A stretch of DNA of 64,000 nt from Bradyrhizobium jicamae (GTDB taxonomy: Bacteria > Pseudomonadota > Alphaproteobacteria > Rhizobiales > Xanthobacteraceae): the NCBI RefSeq assembly GCF_018130215.1, contig NZ_JAFCKQ010000015.1, forward strand, positions 89,180 to 153,179, in the 5' to 3' direction. Shown one piece after another: positions 43,496 through 52,644 of this stretch (positions are counted from its first letter, which is position 1; each line of letters starts with the position of its first letter). Position numbers and translations under genes: made by a program. The notes beneath the pieces are model-generated. The model was not told the origin of the DNA. It saw only the letters and a list, made by a program, of their open reading frames with translations, and ran no database searches.

Positions 43496-44293
43496 TCAGC
43501 GCCCCACGAACTTGGCGAGCCCCGGCCCGCTCTTGCGGAACGAGGCGAGGCCGATCTTGAGATCTTCCGAGGTCCAGATCGGGGCCTGCACGCGCGCCAT
43601 CGCCTCGTCGGCAGCGGCAACGCCCTCGTTGACGGCGATGTGCACGAGTTGCTTGGTCGCCGCGTGCGCCAATGTCGGCCCCTGGGCGAACTCCTGCGCC
43701 ACCGACATCGTCGCCTCGTCGAGAGACTCCTCGGGCACGGTGAGATTGATCAGCCCCCATTTCTCCAGGGTCGGCGCATCGTAGCGGCGGCCCAGCATCG
43801 ACATTTCCTTGGCCCGTGCCGCGCCGATCCGCTGCGCCTGGCGCTGGATGCCGCCGAGCAGCGGGTGCAGCCCGAGCGTCGCCTCGACCGAACCGATCTT
43901 GGCGGACGTGCTCGCGATGATGTAGTCGCAGGCCAGTGCCAGCTCTAGACCGCCGCCGAGACAGACGCCATGAACGCTTGCGATCAGCGGAACCGGGAGC
44001 AGCTCCATGAAGCGCAGGAACTCGACGCCGTTGAGCCGGCGCTCCTCGTTCGCCTGGTCGCCGCTGCCAGCCGCAACGCGCTTGTCGAAGATGTCGAGAT
44101 CCGCGCCGGCCGAGAAATGCCGCAGGCCGCTTCGGATCACGATGGCGCGGCTGCCGGCGTTCTGCGCGGCCTCGATCTGCTGCACCAGCGCATTGATCAG
44201 CCTGGGGCCGAGCAGGTTGTAGGGACGATAGACCATGGTCAGAACGGACAGATTCGCGCGATCTTCCCGCGTCACCAATGCGTCTTCGGACAA
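43496..44293 (-). CDS. Enoyl-CoA hydratase/isomerase
   Basis: A 265-residue crotonase-superfamily enzyme. SVHGVCLGGGLELALACDYIIA is the oxyanion-hole motif, and GSVEATLGLHPLLGG places a Glu at the usual first catalytic position. A second acidic residue is not obvious, so it might be a hydratase, an isomerase or a related activity. It is directly followed by a type III CoA-transferase. A 146-base gap upstream contains an AT-rich stretch, so this pair may have its own promoter. Confidence 0.88.
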   Translation of the reverse strand: MSEDALVTREDRANLSVLTMVYRPYNLLGPRLINALVQQIEAAQNAGSRAIVIRSGLRHFSAGADLDIFDKRVAAGSGDQANEERRLNGVEFLRFMELLPVPLIASVHGVCLGGGLELALACDYIIASTSAKIGSVEATLGLHPLLGGIQRQAQRIGAARAKEMSMLGRRYDAPTLEKWGLINLTVPEESLDEATMSVAQEFAQGPTLAHAATKQLVHIAVNEGVAAADEAMARVQAPIWTSEDLKIGLASFRKSGPGLAKFVGR

Positions 44294-44439
44294 GGCAGCC
44301 TCCGTTCCATCACGCGTTTCCTGTCGTCCGCACGGCGGACGGGCTATTTATATGTCTTGCATCATATCATGACCGTGCGCTGATCGACATTCAAGGCAAC
44401 ACCGCAGCACGATCTTCACCTCCGCGTGAACCCGCCGGC
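44294..44439 (-). promoter_or_regulatory. Intergenic gap with possible internal promoter
   Basis: This is the widest gap within the catabolic run. The minus strand carries an unusually AT-rich stretch around 44347-44375 (containing ATATAAATAG), and a 6-bp hairpin GTCCGC/GCGGAC at 44326-44340 just upstream of the hydratase start. It could hold a promoter for the last two genes; no good -35 match was found. Confidence 0.3.
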
Positions 44440-45642
44440 CTACTTCGGGTCGGCGCTCAGCACGCCGCCGAACTGTTCCCACGAGCTTCCCGTCCAGCGC
44501 TGCAACTGAAGCTGCGTGTAGGCCATGCTGTTGTCGGGTCCGGTGTTGATCACGATGCCCGGCATCAGGGTCGGCAGCACCAGTCCCTTGATGCTGCGCG
44601 CCTGCTTCACGATGTTCTCGCGTGACAGGTCGTCGCCGCACTGCTTCAGCACCTGTTCCAGGATCTGGCCCTGCTGCGTTCCGAACAGGTAGTTGTTGTC
44701 GCCGATATCGGCGCCGGGAAGATATTTCGCGAAATGGGTGCGGTACCATTTCATGCCGGGATCGTCGTCCCACTTCCGGTCGGTCGTATCCTTGGTGATG
44801 GTCGCCGAGACGACGCCGACCGCCTTGTCCGCGCCGGCCGGCACGATGGTCGCGGAGGCCGAACTCGACACGAAGTTGATGATGGTGAGCGGCGACCAGC
44901 CGATCTCGCTTCGTTTCTTGAGCGCCTGTGCGGCGAATTTCGGTGTGCCGGCGATCAGGAAAGCCTGGGCGCCCGATGATTTGAGCGACACCACTTGCGA
45001 TTCGATCGTCGGCTCCGTGACCTCGTAGGGCGACGTCACGACCTTCTTGTCGAAGTCGCTCTTCAGGACGTCCTTGAACGCTGCGACAAAATCCCGGCCG
45101 AGATCGTCGTTCTGATAGAGGATCGCGATCTTCGCGTCGGGAGCGGTCTGGGCGATGTATCTTGCATAGATCCTGCCTTCGGTGTTGTAGCTCGGCAGCC
45201 CCGTGGTCGTCATCGGAAAGTCGGTGAAGTTCGTAAACTTGCTCGCGCCGCTCACGACGAAGAGGTGCGGCACCTTCTTCGCATTGACGTACTTGACCGT
45301 CGCGCCGAGGCCCGGCGTGCCGAGCGGGCTGAACAGGAACGCCACCTCGTCGCTTTCGATCAGCTTCCTGGTCTGCTCGACCGCCTTTGGCGGCGTATAG
45401 GCATCGTCGTAGGTGATGAGATTGATCTTGCGGCCATTGATGCCGCCGCGGTCGTTGACCGATTTGACGTAGGCGATCAGGCCCTTGCCTGTGTTGCTGA
45501 GCGGAGACGCCGGACCGCTGAACGGGAATGTCGCCCCGATCCTGATTTCCGATTCCGTCACGCCGGGCGTTTCGGCGCGGAGCGGACCTGCGGCCAAAGC
45601 CGCAAGCACCGCGATGGAAGCAGCAAACGTCCTCGACACCAT
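44440..45642 (-). CDS. ABC-transporter substrate-binding protein, branched-chain amino acid type
   Basis: A 400-residue periplasmic binding protein (PBP type I, LivK-like) with a signal peptide (VLAALAAGPLRA, ~23 residues). The body starts ESEIRIGATFPFSGPASP and contains NLITYDDAYTPPKAVEQTRKLIE, typical of the LivK/AmiC-like group. No permease or ATPase lies nearby, so it is an orphan binding protein. In catabolic operons such proteins usually bind aromatic or fatty acids and use distant permeases, which is inference. It follows a frameshifted SDR gene. Confidence 0.9.
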   Translation of the reverse strand: MVSRTFAASIAVLAALAAGPLRAETPGVTESEIRIGATFPFSGPASPLSNTGKGLIAYVKSVNDRGGINGRKINLITYDDAYTPPKAVEQTRKLIESDEVAFLFSPLGTPGLGATVKYVNAKKVPHLFVVSGASKFTNFTDFPMTTTGLPSYNTEGRIYARYIAQTAPDAKIAILYQNDDLGRDFVAAFKDVLKSDFDKKVVTSPYEVTEPTIESQVVSLKSSGAQAFLIAGTPKFAAQALKKRSEIGWSPLTIINFVSSSASATIVPAGADKAVGVVSATITKDTTDRKWDDDPGMKWYRTHFAKYLPGADIGDNNYLFGTQQGQILEQVLKQCGDDLSRENIVKQARSIKGLVLPTLMPGIVINTGPDNSMAYTQLQLQRWTGSSWEQFGGVLSADPK

Positions 45643-45688
45643 CAAACTCCCCTGCGTCGGTTGTGGATTGTGCGCTGATGCGCCGTGG

Positions 45689-46388
45689 CTACCAGTTCTC
45701 TCCGAACGGCCGCAGCTCGACATTGAACGACCAGGCGCTGCGCTCCTGATGGACGACGTGCCAGATCTCGTTCGCGATCGCCGATGGCTTGATGAAGAAG
45801 TCGTCCGGCCGCTCCGGCCAGCGCTTCCGCGTCCATTCAAGATCGATCACTGCATCGATGACGAGGTAGGCGACGTGCACCCCTTGCGGCCCGAGATCGC
45901 GCGCCATCGCCTCGGCGAGGATGCGCTGCGCGGCCTTGGTCGGCGCAAAGCCGGAGAAACCGGCCTTGCCCCGCAAGGCCGACGTGTTGCCGGTCGCCAC
46001 GATGGCGCCCTTGCCGACACTGACCATCGCCGGAAAATCGACGCGCCAGATACAACAGCCCCATCGTGTTGACCTGGAAGTTGCGATTGAGCATCGCCGG
46101 ATCGATGTCGCGAAACGTGCCGAACCCGCCGCCGACGGCGTTGTGAATGACCACGCCGGGGCTGCCGAGATCGCGTTCGACGGCTGATGCCACCGCCTCG
46201 ATCTGCGCCGGATCGGACACATCGCAGCGATATCCCCTGGCGTTCGCCAGCTCCTTTTCGATCGCGGCCAGCCGCTCCTCGTTCCTGGCAAGCATGGCGA
46301 CGCGATAGCCGCCTTCGGAAAATCTCCTGGCGAGTGCGGAACCCGTTCCGGGTCCGACACCAGTGATCAGGCAAACCGGCGAGGTCAT
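45689..46388 (-). pseudogene. Frameshifted short-chain dehydrogenase/reductase
   Basis: Two overlapping minus-strand frames together make one SDR. The first (from 46388) starts MTSPVCLITGVGPGTGSALA and continues through NAVGGG and NTMGLLYLARR. The second carries GKGAIVATGNTSALRG, then FAPTKAAQ (where a Tyr-x-x-x-Lys would be expected) and the C-terminal VELRPFGENW. The break lies near 46040. One extra base there (a G on the plus strand) would explain it. An intact related copy is at 53838. It may be a real pseudogene or a sequencing error; the reading frame is otherwise clean. Confidence 0.82.
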
Positions 46389-46427
46389 GCGATCAACCCT
46401 CCGCGTTGAAAGAAGCAGCCCTGATGC

Positions 46428-47234
46428 TCAGGCCGCCGCCTTTGACGATAATTTGTCGACGTATGGTTTCAGATCGGGCCTGAAGTGCTCGTGCGCGACC
46501 AGCCGGGCAAAGTGAGCGAACACCAGCGGGTATTCGTCCTCGATGCCGGCGTGCAGGATCTTGTCGAGCCCGCGATCCCTGAGCTGCGCGGCGCGCGCGT
46601 GCTCGTTCATGAACAGCGCCAGTTCGGCGGCGAAGCAGATGTCGGCCAGCGACAGCCCGTCACCCGTCAGAACCTCGCGCCGCGGCGACAGCGCCTGCTC
46701 CAGCCCCGCGGCATAGATCGCAAATGCGTTCCTTGCGCGGGCGTGAATGGCCGCGTCGACCGTGCCGTCGGACAGCGCGAGCAGATAGATCTGCGAGTCC
46801 CGTGCGAACACCAGGCTGACATCGAGGAAGCTGTCGATGCGGGACGCCTCGTAGACGTCGCGTCCATACAGCGGATAGGTCGCCTCGCCGAGCCGCGCCA
46901 CCGCACGCATGATGCTGTTCGATTCGAAGATCCCGATCTGCCCCTCCGGTCCAAACGCGGCGGGCACGTTGCCGAACGGCTGCGCCTCCAGGAAGGCGTC
47001 GGTCTTGAAGAGTTGCGCGCCGGTCAGCCCGACGCGCCCGGTCCGCGCCAGGCCCGACAGCGACTGCCGCTCCCCTTCGCCGAGCGCGCGCGCATCGTAA
47101 TCCCACAGCCAGTCCCGCAGCTCCTTGCCGGAGGCTCCCCGGACCTCGACGTCGACGCCGCAGAATCGCGCGGCGATAGTGGCCTTCCATACCCGCGGGT
47201 TCGGCAGATACGAGAATATGCGCAGCTGTGCCAT
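46428..47234 (-). CDS. Glutathione S-transferase family protein
   Basis: A 268-residue thioredoxin-fold/GST-like protein. The N-terminal part has LRIFSYLPNPRVWKATIAARFCGVDVEV, a GST-type start, and the FGNVPAAFGPEGQIGIFESNSIMRAVARLG segment holds the glutathione-binding ESxxI loop. The helical C-terminal domain follows. It is somewhat longer than common GSTs (~210). GSTs in catabolic operons may do isomerisation, thiolysis or detoxification. The substrate is unknown. Confidence 0.85.
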   Translation of the reverse strand: MAQLRIFSYLPNPRVWKATIAARFCGVDVEVRGASGKELRDWLWDYDARALGEGERQSLSGLARTGRVGLTGAQLFKTDAFLEAQPFGNVPAAFGPEGQIGIFESNSIMRAVARLGEATYPLYGRDVYEASRIDSFLDVSLVFARDSQIYLLALSDGTVDAAIHARARNAFAIYAAGLEQALSPRREVLTGDGLSLADICFAAELALFMNEHARAAQLRDRGLDKILHAGIEDEYPLVFAHFARLVAHEHFRPDLKPYVDKLSSKAAA

Positions 47235-47263
47235 CGTGGCTCGCTCCGGATGCAGTGGCAGCG

Positions 47264-48424
47264 TCAGGCGGCCAGCTTGAGAATCTTGACGATGTCGCTC
47301 GGTTCGCGGATCGGTTGCGGGTTCGCGCGGGTGAAGATCGACAGCATCGCGTTCCGGCCGATCAGCTCGAACCGATCCTCGGCTACGCCGACATCGGCGA
47401 GCCTGCGCGGCAGGCCGAGTTCGGCGATGAACGCTGCGAACGCATCGCCGGCGTCACGGTCCGGCGCGCCGAGCGCGGCGGCAATCGATTTCTGCGCGGC
47501 TTCGGTGGCGGGGCGATTGTACCTGAGCACGCTCGGCATCATCACGGCGGTGCAGAAATAATGCGGCACGTCGCAGGTGCCGCCGAGCACATGGCCGATG
47601 GCGTGGCTCGCACCCATCGGCACGCGCGACTGCAATCCGAAGGCCGAGAGCCAGGAGCCCAACTGGCAGTTCAGCCGCGCCGCTTCGTCGTCCGGATTGT
47701 CCCTGGTGCGCAGCAGGCCGTCGTGCAGGTAGCGCAGCCCCTGCCGGCACACCGCGTCAACCAGCACGTTGGGACGGCTGGAGCAGATTGCCTCGATGCC
47801 GTGATCCATTGCGCGCGTGCCGGAGCCGAGCCAAAGCTTTTCGGGCGTATGTCTCGTGATCGCCGGATCGAGGATGATGGCGCGCGGCATCATCATCGGG
47901 TGATTGAAGATCTGCTTCAGCTTGCGGCCGGTATCGGTGACCAGCGCGCCGGAGTTGTATTCGCCGCCCGACAGCGTGCTGGGAATTGCAATCATCCGCA
48001 CCTTCGGGGTCCGGAACGCACCGAAGCGTCGCTCCGGCGTGGTCTCGAAGCCGTCGAGGCCCGCCGGCTCGAATATCTCGTTCTCCATGCACATCAGCAC
48101 GATCTTCGCCGCATCGACCACCGATCCGCCGCCGATCGCGACGACCAGATCGGCCCCGGCCTCCTTCGCCTGCCGGGCGATCTGCGTCACCACGTCACGC
48201 GTGGTATGCTGCGGCACGCCGTCGAAGGTCGCGGCATGACGCTCGCCGAGACCTTTGCGGATCTTCTCGATCTCATCGGTCGTGCTGTTGAGCGTGCGGC
48301 TCGCGATCAGATAGACCCGCCTGGCATCCAGCCGCTCGGCCTCCTCGCGCAACGCCTCGGCTGCGGGCTTGCCGTAGATCACGGATTCCATGGTGGGGTA
48401 TTGATGGCTGCCGACGACCCGCAT
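47264..48424 (-). CDS. Iron-containing alcohol dehydrogenase family protein
   Basis: A 386-residue group III dehydrogenase. The nucleotide-binding GGGSVVDAAK motif and metal ligands are visible: D and H in AMDHGIEA, and H in GASHAIGHVLGG. The VPHYFC sequence replaces the usual PHG. The family includes maleylacetate reductase and hydroxyacid-oxoacid transhydrogenase. The motif ASHAIGHVLGGTCD resembles maleylacetate reductases, so that is a candidate. The ATG at 48424 is chosen because GGGAG lies eight bases before it. Confidence 0.87.
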   Translation of the reverse strand: MRVVGSHQYPTMESVIYGKPAAEALREEAERLDARRVYLIASRTLNSTTDEIEKIRKGLGERHAATFDGVPQHTTRDVVTQIARQAKEAGADLVVAIGGGSVVDAAKIVLMCMENEIFEPAGLDGFETTPERRFGAFRTPKVRMIAIPSTLSGGEYNSGALVTDTGRKLKQIFNHPMMMPRAIILDPAITRHTPEKLWLGSGTRAMDHGIEAICSSRPNVLVDAVCRQGLRYLHDGLLRTRDNPDDEAARLNCQLGSWLSAFGLQSRVPMGASHAIGHVLGGTCDVPHYFCTAVMMPSVLRYNRPATEAAQKSIAAALGAPDRDAGDAFAAFIAELGLPRRLADVGVAEDRFELIGRNAMLSIFTRANPQPIREPSDIVKILKLAA

Positions 48425-48466
48425 GCTCTTCACTCCCTTGACTGTGTCCGTGATTGACGCAACCGG

Positions 48467-49240
48467 TCAGGCCGACAACCTGGAAAAGTCCGGTGGCCGC
48501 CGTTCGGCGAAGGCCGCAAAGGCCTCGCGCGCTTCCGGCGTCGCCAGCCGCTCCTTGAATACCTCGCCTTCGGCTGCGATTTGCGCAGCGATCCGCTGGT
48601 GCTCGCGCATCAGTCTCTTGGTCAGGCTGAGCGAACCCGCGGGCCGCCTGGTCAGCGCGATCGCGGCATCGTGCGCCTTCTTGCGCAGATCGGCTGCCGG
48701 CACCACCGCGTTGGCGAGGCCGCTTGCCAGCGCGCCCGCCGCGTCCATCGGCTCACCGAGCGCGAACATCGCATAGGCGCGCGCATGCCCGATCCGCAAC
48801 GGCAGCAGCCAGCTCGACGCCGCCTCCGGCACCAGCGCCAGATTGACGAAAGGCGTGATCAGCCGCGCATTGTCGGCGAGATAGACGAGGTCACAATGCA
48901 GCAGCATCGTGGTGCCGACGCCGACGGCGTTGCCCTGCACCGCGGCGACGAGCGGCTTGCCGACCTTGCTGATGGTTTCGATGAAATGATGCGCCGGACT
49001 GTCCACGGTGCTTTCGCCGCGGGCCTGGCTCGCGAAGTCAGCCAGATCATTGCCGGCCGTGAAACTGTCACCGTCCCCCTGGAACAGCACAACGCGAACG
49101 GAGGCATTCGCCTCCGCCTGCCCGAGCGCTGCCGACATTGCGTTGTACATCGCCCCGGTCAGCGCATTCTTCTTCTCCGGACGCTGCAATGTCAGCGTCA
49201 TCACACCATCCGATATCTCGATCTTGACGTGCTCGGTCAT
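48467..49240 (-). CDS. Enoyl-CoA hydratase/isomerase
   Basis: A 257-residue crotonase-fold protein. The oxyanion motif is AVQGNAVGVGTTMLLHCDLVY, and ALVPEAASSWLLPLRIG carries Glu at the second catalytic position. The first position is Asn or Val rather than Glu, which would suit an isomerase or hydratase variant. It is in the middle of the long catabolic operon, between the iron-dependent dehydrogenase and the nitronate monooxygenase-like gene. Confidence 0.9.
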   Translation of the reverse strand: MTEHVKIEISDGVMTLTLQRPEKKNALTGAMYNAMSAALGQAEANASVRVVLFQGDGDSFTAGNDLADFASQARGESTVDSPAHHFIETISKVGKPLVAAVQGNAVGVGTTMLLHCDLVYLADNARLITPFVNLALVPEAASSWLLPLRIGHARAYAMFALGEPMDAAGALASGLANAVVPAADLRKKAHDAAIALTRRPAGSLSLTKRLMREHQRIAAQIAAEGEVFKERLATPEAREAFAAFAERRPPDFSRLSA

Positions 49241-49251
49241 GATGCTCTCCG

Positions 49252-50262
49252 TCAGGCCACTGCGCGGGCCGGCTTGGCTGCAAAGGTGCCGTCGAGGAAG
49301 CCGGTCAGCCGCTGGCGGATGATCGCCTCGGCCTCGGCCATGATGCGGTCGATCAGCTCCTTCACCGTCGGGATGTCGTTGATCAGGCCGACCACCATGC
49401 CGCAGCTCCAGGCGCCGGCGTCCATCTCGCCTTCGATCATCACCTTCGGGTAGACGCCCGCGACCTGCTCGTGGATGTCGTCGATCTTCAATGCGGCGCC
49501 CTTCTCGCGCTCGATCTCGAGCAGATCGTCGACGCCCTTGTTCTTCAGCACCCGCTCGGTGTTGCGCAGCGCGCGCATCACGAGCCGCGTGTCGAGCTCG
49601 GTGGCATCGAGCAGCGCCTGCTTCACGTTGGGATGCACCGGCGCCTCCTTGGTCGCGATGAAGCGCGTGCCCATGTTCATGCCGGCAGCGCCCATCGACA
49701 GCGCCGCAACGAGGCTGCGCGCATCCGCCATGCCGCCCGAGGCGACGAACGGGATCTTCAATTCATCCGCCGCGCGCGGCAGCAGGATCATGTTCGGGAT
49801 GTCGTCCTCGCCCGGATGGCCGCCGCACTCGAAACCGTCGACGCTGACCGCGTCGCAGCCGATCTTCTCGGCCTTCAGCGAATGCCGCACCGAGGTGCAT
49901 TTGTGGATCACCTTGATGCCTGCCGCCTTCAGCGCCGGCATGTACTGCTCCGGGCTGCGGCCCGCGGTTTCCACCGCCTTGACGCCGCCTTCCCGGATCG
50001 CCGCGATATATTCCGGATAGGGCGGCGCGGTGAAGCTCGGCAGGAAGGTGAGGTTCACGCCGATCGGCTTGTCGGTCATGTCGCGGCAGCGCGCGATCTC
50101 CTTGGCCAACAGCTCAGGCGTCCGCTGCGTGAGACCGGTGATGATGCCGAGGCCGCCGGCATTGGACACCGCGGCTGCCATCTCGGCAAAGCCGACATAG
50201 TGCATGCCGCCCTGGATGATCGGATGCTGGATACCGAACAGTTCAGTGATCGCTGTCTTCAC
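49252..50262 (-). CDS. Nitronate monooxygenase family flavoprotein
   Basis: A 336-residue FMN-dependent protein of the 2-nitropropane dioxygenase family. It begins with TELFGIQHPIIQGGMHYVG, and the FECGGHPGEDD loop carries the conserved His. FVASGGMADARSLVAALSMGAAGMNMGTRF is the FMN phosphate loop. In steroid catabolism a member of this broad family (IpdC) acts on CoA thioesters, so oxidation of a ring intermediate is possible here; that is inference. The GTG at 50262 is used because GGGGAG lies six bases upstream. Confidence 0.9.
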   Translation of the reverse strand: MKTAITELFGIQHPIIQGGMHYVGFAEMAAAVSNAGGLGIITGLTQRTPELLAKEIARCRDMTDKPIGVNLTFLPSFTAPPYPEYIAAIREGGVKAVETAGRSPEQYMPALKAAGIKVIHKCTSVRHSLKAEKIGCDAVSVDGFECGGHPGEDDIPNMILLPRAADELKIPFVASGGMADARSLVAALSMGAAGMNMGTRFIATKEAPVHPNVKQALLDATELDTRLVMRALRNTERVLKNKGVDDLLEIEREKGAALKIDDIHEQVAGVYPKVMIEGEMDAGAWSCGMVVGLINDIPTVKELIDRIMAEAEAIIRQRLTGFLDGTFAAKPARAVA

Positions 50263-50284
50263 GACTATCTCCCCGCGTTTCCGA

Positions 50285-51475
50285 TCAGTGGACGATTTCA
50301 AACAGGCCGGCCGCGCCCATGCCGCCGCCGATGCACATGGTCACCACGCCGTATTTCGCCTTGCGCCGCCTGCCCTCGATCAGGAGGTGGCCGGTGAGCC
50401 GCGAGCCGGTCATGCCATAGGGATGGCCGATCGCGATCGAGCCGCCGTTGACATTCAGCTTGTCCGGATCGATGCCGAGCTTGTCGCGGCAGTAGATCAC
50501 CTGCACGGCATAGGCCTCGTTGAGTTCCCAGAGATCGATGTCGTCGATCTTCAGATTATGCCGCTTGAGCAACCGCGGAATCGCGGCCACCGGACCGACG
50601 CCCATCTCGTCCGGCTCGACGCCGGCGGCGACGAAGCCACGGAAGATGCCCAGCGGCTTGAGGCCCTTCTGCGCAGCGATCCGGTCACTCATGATCACGC
50701 AGGCCGAGGCGCCGTCCGAAAGCTGGCTGGCATTGCCGGCGCTGATGGTCTTGCCCTCGAACACCGGCTTGATCTTCGCTAGTCCATCGGCGGTGGTGTC
50801 GGGGCGCGGGCCTTCATCCTTCGACAGTGTCACCTGCTGATAGGTCACCTCCTTGGTGTCCTTGTTGACGACAGCCATCCTGGTCGTGAAAGGCACGATC
50901 TCGTCGTTGAAGCGGCCGCCCTGCAGCGCTGCCCCGACCCGGCGCTGGCACTCGAGGCTGTATTCGTCCTGCTGGTCGCGACCGATCCTGTAGCGCTCGG
51001 CGACGACTTCCGCGGTCTCGAGCATCGACATGTACATGTCCGGCTTCATCGCCATCAACTCGTCGTCGACGGCGTGGAACCTGTTCATGTGCTCGTTCTG
51101 CACCAGGCTGATCGACTCGATGCCGCCGCCGATCGCGATCTCGACGCCGTCTGACATCACCGAGCGCGCGGCGACCGCGATCGCCTGCAGGCCGGAGGCG
51201 CATTGACGATCGATGGTGGTGCCGGCGACGGTTACGGGAAGCCCGGCGCGGATCGCGCCCTTGCGTGCCACGTTCATCACCATGGTGCCCTGCTGCATCG
51301 CGCAGCCCATCACCACGTCCTCGACCTCGCCGGGCGCGATCCCGGCGCGCTTCACGGCCTCTGATATCACGTGGCCTGCCAGGGTCGGGCCCTCGGTGTT
51401 GTTCAGCGCACCGCGATAGGCCTTGCCGACGCCGGTGCGGGCGGTGGAGACGATGACTGCTTCGGGGGATGACAT
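50285..51475 (-). CDS. Acetyl-CoA C-acyltransferase (thiolase)
   Basis: A 396-residue thiolase. The nucleophilic Cys lies in DRQCASGLQA, the His in GHPYGMTGSR and the second Cys in CIGGGMGAAG, all three catalytic motifs intact. It would cleave a 3-ketoacyl-CoA to acetyl-CoA (or propionyl-CoA) and a shorter acyl-CoA. The preceding ACAD pair and hydratase make a beta-oxidation-type cycle. The gap to each neighbour is under 25 bases. Confidence 0.95.
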   Translation of the reverse strand: MSSPEAVIVSTARTGVGKAYRGALNNTEGPTLAGHVISEAVKRAGIAPGEVEDVVMGCAMQQGTMVMNVARKGAIRAGLPVTVAGTTIDRQCASGLQAIAVAARSVMSDGVEIAIGGGIESISLVQNEHMNRFHAVDDELMAMKPDMYMSMLETAEVVAERYRIGRDQQDEYSLECQRRVGAALQGGRFNDEIVPFTTRMAVVNKDTKEVTYQQVTLSKDEGPRPDTTADGLAKIKPVFEGKTISAGNASQLSDGASACVIMSDRIAAQKGLKPLGIFRGFVAAGVEPDEMGVGPVAAIPRLLKRHNLKIDDIDLWELNEAYAVQVIYCRDKLGIDPDKLNVNGGSIAIGHPYGMTGSRLTGHLLIEGRRRKAKYGVVTMCIGGGMGAAGLFEIVH

Positions 51476-51490
51476 GCTTGCCTCTCTGTC

Positions 51491-52621
51491 TTAGGCGGCC
51501 GCGTCGAGCTGCGCGTAACGCAGCACGTGGTAGGCGGGATCGCCGAACTGGATGTTGATGGACGAGATTCGCTTGAAGTAATGGCCGACATTGAGCTCGT
51601 CGGTCATGCCCATGCCGCCGTGCAGCTGCACGGCCTGGTCGGCGACGAACTTGCCGGCATAGCCGATCCTGGACTTTGCACCCGACGCCAGCCGGGACAG
51701 GCCCGCTTCGCCGGCGTCGAGGCTGAGACTGAGGTGCTGCATCAGCGAGAGCGCCTCCTGATGCGCGATGAACATGTCGACCATGCGATGCTGCAGCACC
51801 TGGAAGGAGCCGATCGTGACGCCGAACTGCTTGCGGGTCTTCGAGTATTCGAGCGTCGCCGAGTTCAGCTCACCGATCGCCCCGACCATTTCAGCGCACA
51901 GCGCGCCGATCGCACGATCGCGGCACGCTTCGAGCGCCGGGACGCCCGCGCCTTCCCTGCCCAACAACTGGCCCTTCACCCCGCGCAGCGTCACTTCAGC
52001 GGCGCGGCGGCCGTCGATCGTCTTGAAGCTCTGCAAGTCCACGTTCGCCGCGTGCCGATCGACCACGAACAGGCTGACGCCGCCGCGATCATGACGGTGA
52101 CCCGAGGTGCGGGCGGACACGATCAGATAGTCCGCCCAGGGCGCCGCGACGACAGCCGTCTTCGCCCCCGTCAGGATGTAGTCCTCACCCTCGCGACGCG
52201 CCGTGGTCGTCGCCGTCGCGAGGTCAAAGCGCGAGCCTTGCTCGGTCCACGCCAGCGTCCAGATCTTGTTGCCCGCAATGATATCGGGAATGAAGGCCTG
52301 CTTCTGCTCCCCCGAGCCGAACTGCTCCAGCAGCCCGCCGGCCACCACGATGGTCTCCACGAACGGCTCGACCACGAGATGACGGCCGAACTCCTGCATG
52401 ATGATCATGGCCGACAGCGGCCCGCCGCCGAGGCCTCCGGCATCTTCGCCGAACGGTGCCGCGAGCAGCCCGAGTTCGGCGAAAGCGGCCCACTGCCTGC
52501 GGCTAAAACCCTCTTCGCTCGCGACGGCCTTGCGGCGCGCATCGAATTCGTACTGGTAGCGCAGCAAGCGCTGCACGCTGGACCGCAACAATTCCTGCTC
52601 TTCCGTGAACTGGATATCCAT
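51491..52621 (-). CDS. Acyl-CoA dehydrogenase, small/second subunit type
   Basis: A 376-residue acyl-CoA dehydrogenase. The FAD-related LHGGMGMTDE motif near the C-terminus and the N-terminal fold match the family. The usual C-terminal YEG(T/S) motif, which carries the catalytic Glu in many ACADs, is replaced by INIQFGDPAYH. It lies directly downstream of a second ACAD gene. In heterotetrameric ACADs of steroid degradation one subunit lacks the catalytic Glu, so these two may form one enzyme (inference). Confidence 0.9.
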   Translation of the reverse strand: MDIQFTEEQELLRSSVQRLLRYQYEFDARRKAVASEEGFSRRQWAAFAELGLLAAPFGEDAGGLGGGPLSAMIIMQEFGRHLVVEPFVETIVVAGGLLEQFGSGEQKQAFIPDIIAGNKIWTLAWTEQGSRFDLATATTTARREGEDYILTGAKTAVVAAPWADYLIVSARTSGHRHDRGGVSLFVVDRHAANVDLQSFKTIDGRRAAEVTLRGVKGQLLGREGAGVPALEACRDRAIGALCAEMVGAIGELNSATLEYSKTRKQFGVTIGSFQVLQHRMVDMFIAHQEALSLMQHLSLSLDAGEAGLSRLASGAKSRIGYAGKFVADQAVQLHGGMGMTDELNVGHYFKRISSINIQFGDPAYHVLRYAQLDAAA

Positions 52622-52644
52622 CCGATCCTCTCGTGGCGCGGTTG

